Shown here: positions 61,642-64,000 of the stretch, piece after piece
How the letters are laid out: every line of letters begins with the position of its first letter
How positions within the stretch are numbered: position 1 is the first letter of the stretch
Assembly: GCA_963969365.1 (NCBI GenBank)
Contig: OZ017751.1
Location: 2,418,001 to 2,482,000, forward strand
Direction: 5' to 3'
DNA from: Asterochloris sp. CNOR1
Taxonomy: Eukaryota > Chlorophyta > Trebouxiophyceae > Trebouxiales > Trebouxiaceae
DNA: 64,000 nucleotides
Translations under genes and position numbers: made by a program
The notes under the pieces: generated by a model
Databases searched by the model: none
What the model was told of the DNA's origin: nothing
Seen by the model: only the letters and a program-made list of their open reading frames with translations

Positions 61642-64000
61642 ATGACCTTCAGTTGGGGGTTGGTGCAATCCTCACAATGGCCAGCATTGGGAGGCTCACC
61701 TGGTCACAGAAGAAGTCCTCAGGCAGCAGAGTGCTGCACACAGTTTCTGCTGCACCCCTGCACCCAGCTGGCCGGGCAACAGCCTGCCCCAGCCCCTGAC
61801 CATGCTCTCCAAGCCTCTCCCTTTGGGACCAGGCAGAGAGCAGACAGGCTGGGAGGCAGACATGTGCTCCATGCGCAGTTCAGGACAAGCCGGCCTCAGG
61901 GGCAATGCCTGCTGGAAAGCACTAGCGACTGGTGCTGCTCAGCTGAGCAGCAGCAGCGCAGGGACAGGCAGAGCTCAGTCAGGCGCCACAAGCGGTCACG
62001 GCTGCTGGTGGTGTCTCAGAGCCTGCAACTGGCTGGCCAGCAGCGCGAGCGGGAGTGTCAGGATGGGCATCCAGCCCAGCCAGCCAGCGCCCAGCTGCAG
62101 CACCACAAGCAGGCAAATGCTGAGGCCCACCATGCTACAGCTGCCACGACTCTGGAGGACAGGAGCTCTGATGCTGTGCACAGTGCCCCAGACCAGGCAG
62201 GGCAGCCTGAGGGAGGCACCCCAGGGAGCAGACTGCGGAAACGCAGCAAGCGGTCCCATCTGGGAGGCGGGCCACCACGGTGAGTGCCTCAAAAGGCGTG
62301 CAGCCAGGCTGTCAGGTGTTTGCCAACACCTGTGTGGGTGAGAGCGGAGCCTCATAGCAGCGTATCACTCTGCCTTGCAACCGTAAGCACATGAGCATCG
62401 TGCCTTGCCTGAAGGGGCATGCTGTTGCCAGCATTTGCCAGATGGCATCCTGAGCTAAGCGTTGGCCCTCAGAAGCCACGAAGGTGTGTCTAGGCCTGCC
62501 TTTTCTGCCCTGCAGGGCCCAGGCAAGCATCAGTGTGGATGGGCCCATCGACCAGCTGAACCCTGGCTCCCATGTAGATCACGATGCAAAGTCGCCAGCC
62601 GTGAACGAGGTTGAAGCTGCCACAGCCCCAGCAGGTCGGTGCTGGCTCGCAGCCAAGCGGTCTCTGTCAAGCACTGATCGACATGCTGCTTCTGGCAGAC
62701 GCGCATGCCAAGCCCTTGCCATGTCAAGCCACCCGCTGCCTGCAGCCTTCCTGGCCCTCCACCTGTTCTGCCAGATTCAGATCTCTATCACAAGAAATTC
62801 ATGAGCACCCTTTTGGCCCCTGCAGCCTTCGTTTCTCCCCAGGCTCTGGTCTTCCCGCCACGGCAGCGCAGCCATATCCGTGACTCCTGGACCACATTGA
62901 TGCGCTGGTCCAGGGGGTTCCGCCGCAGTATGGATGACTCTGGAGGGTGAGGCTGCACTGCGTTCATGCGCAGGCAGGCCTTGTCGCATCTTGATGCTGT
63001 CCTTGTGACCTTGTCGAGGGACACATGCTGTCTACAGCGTCTCTGAAGTATTGCTTCAGTGCCTGTAGACGAGTGCTGAGATCGCTTTCCATGTTGGGCT
63101 GCTCTTGCCTCCTACAACAATTTCTGACCACCACTGCAGCACCAATGGGGCCTTGGCCAGCAGCCCCAGTCACTGCAGGATGCCGCACCGCTGCTCTCTG
63201 AATGAGTATTCCGTGTCCTGCTGCAGCACGGTGCTGGAGCGCACAGACAAGGTGGTCGTCTTTGGGGGCGGGTCTTTCGGGACAGCCATGGCTGCTGCCC
63301 TGGCCCGCCAGAGGCGGGAGCTGTCTGTGACGATGGTGCTGCGGGATGCCGCCATCTGCCACGACATCAACCAGCAGCACAAAAACACTCGGTACCTCAC
63401 GGTGAGGGGTGTTACAGCTTTGCTGAGCATTGCCCTGGTGGAAGGCCACAGCAGGCCTGAGCACTTGGGGCGTTCAAGATGGGCTTCTCTGGGACAGATA
63501 CTCAGGTCACAGGTGCTGCAGTATGCTGGCATAGCCCTGCTGCTGCTCTGAAGCAGGGCATTCTGGAGATGATTGCAGCGTCAGGGGATGGCTGCCTGGC
63601 AAGCCAAGGCAGCCTCTCTGCTGCCACCACAAGCCAGTGCCACAGTACTGGGTCACGCTATAAACAGTCTTCAAGACTGCTCATGGTGCCTGACCCAGGT
63701 GCTGGGCTGCTGTGCAGGACTTCAAGCTGCCCACCAACATCACTGCCACCACCAGCCTGGCAGATGCCATCCGGGGAGCCAGTTACGCCGTGCACGCGGT
63801 GCCAGTGCAGCACAGCCGCGAGTTCTTGACGCATGTGAAGGCGAGTGCAGCATTCTGACACGGTCTGTCAGATCTTCAGTGAATGGCTGCCTGGGGCGGA
63901 CCTGAATCGCTGCCTGTGTGGCCGATGTACGTACAGTGCAGCCGCAGAAGTAGCCTGCGTGAAAGGATGCCGCCTGTCTGTCAGCCCCGGGGCGCAGGCG
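61642..64000 (+). CDS. Plastid NAD(P)-dependent glycerol-3-phosphate dehydrogenase, 5' part (SFD1/GLY1-like)
   Basis: Reduces dihydroxyacetone phosphate to glycerol-3-phosphate for plastid glycerolipid synthesis. The gene is cut by the window end. Exons seen: 61642-62279, 62516-62634, 62826-62946, 63227-63401, 63718-63840; phases join correctly. A leader of about 290 residues, low in complexity and Gln/Arg/Ser-rich, precedes SWTTLMRWSRGFRR, which resembles the pre-domain of Arabidopsis SFD1/GLY1. TVLERTDKVVVFGGGSFGTA then gives the Rossmann loop (GGGSFGTAM), followed by MVLRD, INQQHKNTRYL, DFKLPTNITATTSLADAIRG and YAVHAVPVQHSREFL. The last visible exon ends AAG|GCGAGT, a good GC-type donor; reading through meets a stop within a few codons. 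ATG 61642 is the first after an in-frame TGA at 61624. The long leader is unusual and may hide a missed intron. Confidence 0.87.

Overview
The window is nuclear DNA from a green alga (Chlorophyta; a trebouxiophyte-type genome is a guess). The evidence is a GC-rich sequence, genes cut into many short exons by introns of about 70-700 bp with a nearly uniform TGCAG acceptor, and a gene set that mixes plastid functions (acetolactate synthase regulatory subunit, SFD1/GLY1-type glycerol-3-phosphate dehydrogenase, a GDT1/PAM71-type transporter, an FtsZ-family ARC3-like protein) with ciliary/centriolar ones (IFT57, an Sfi1-like repeat protein). I see no bacterial operons, rRNA, convincing tRNA, CRISPR array or transposon. 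All gene models were built by eye from conserved protein segments plus splice sites. For ten genes the chosen exons sum to a whole number of codons, which is an internal check.

Layout: WNK kinase (-, 25-6972); a very long Sfi1-like W-repeat gene (-, about 8163-19417); IFT57 (+, 20012-23011); mitochondrial ribosomal protein mL41 (-, 23248-23527); alkenal/prostaglandin-type reductase (+, 23786-26684); a gap without a recognised gene; acetolactate synthase small subunit (+, 27770-32727); SCYL1 pseudokinase (-, 32892-41505); NUDCD2 (+, 41815-43054); ARC3-like FtsZ-family protein (+, 43313-49381); GDT1-family plastid transporter (-, 50115-52482); IGHMBP2-like R3H/SF1 helicase (+, 52802-61322); plastid glycerol-3-phosphate dehydrogenase (+, 61642 to beyond the window end). 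Four gene pairs are divergent with short shared upstream regions.

The genes do not form one pathway. Three are linked to cilia, centrioles or microtubules (Sfi1-like, IFT57, NUDCD2), and four act in the plastid (AHAS small subunit, ARC3-like, GDT1, SFD1-like).

The most unusual signal is not a gene. Many introns contain decayed tandem copies of the neighbouring intron/exon junction (acceptor plus first exon codons, or last exon codons plus donor). I call these ghost exon edges. I found them in at least seven genes, up to about eight copies in one helicase intron. They suggest that introns here grow by local tandem duplication of splice junctions. Non-canonical GC-AG introns also recur.
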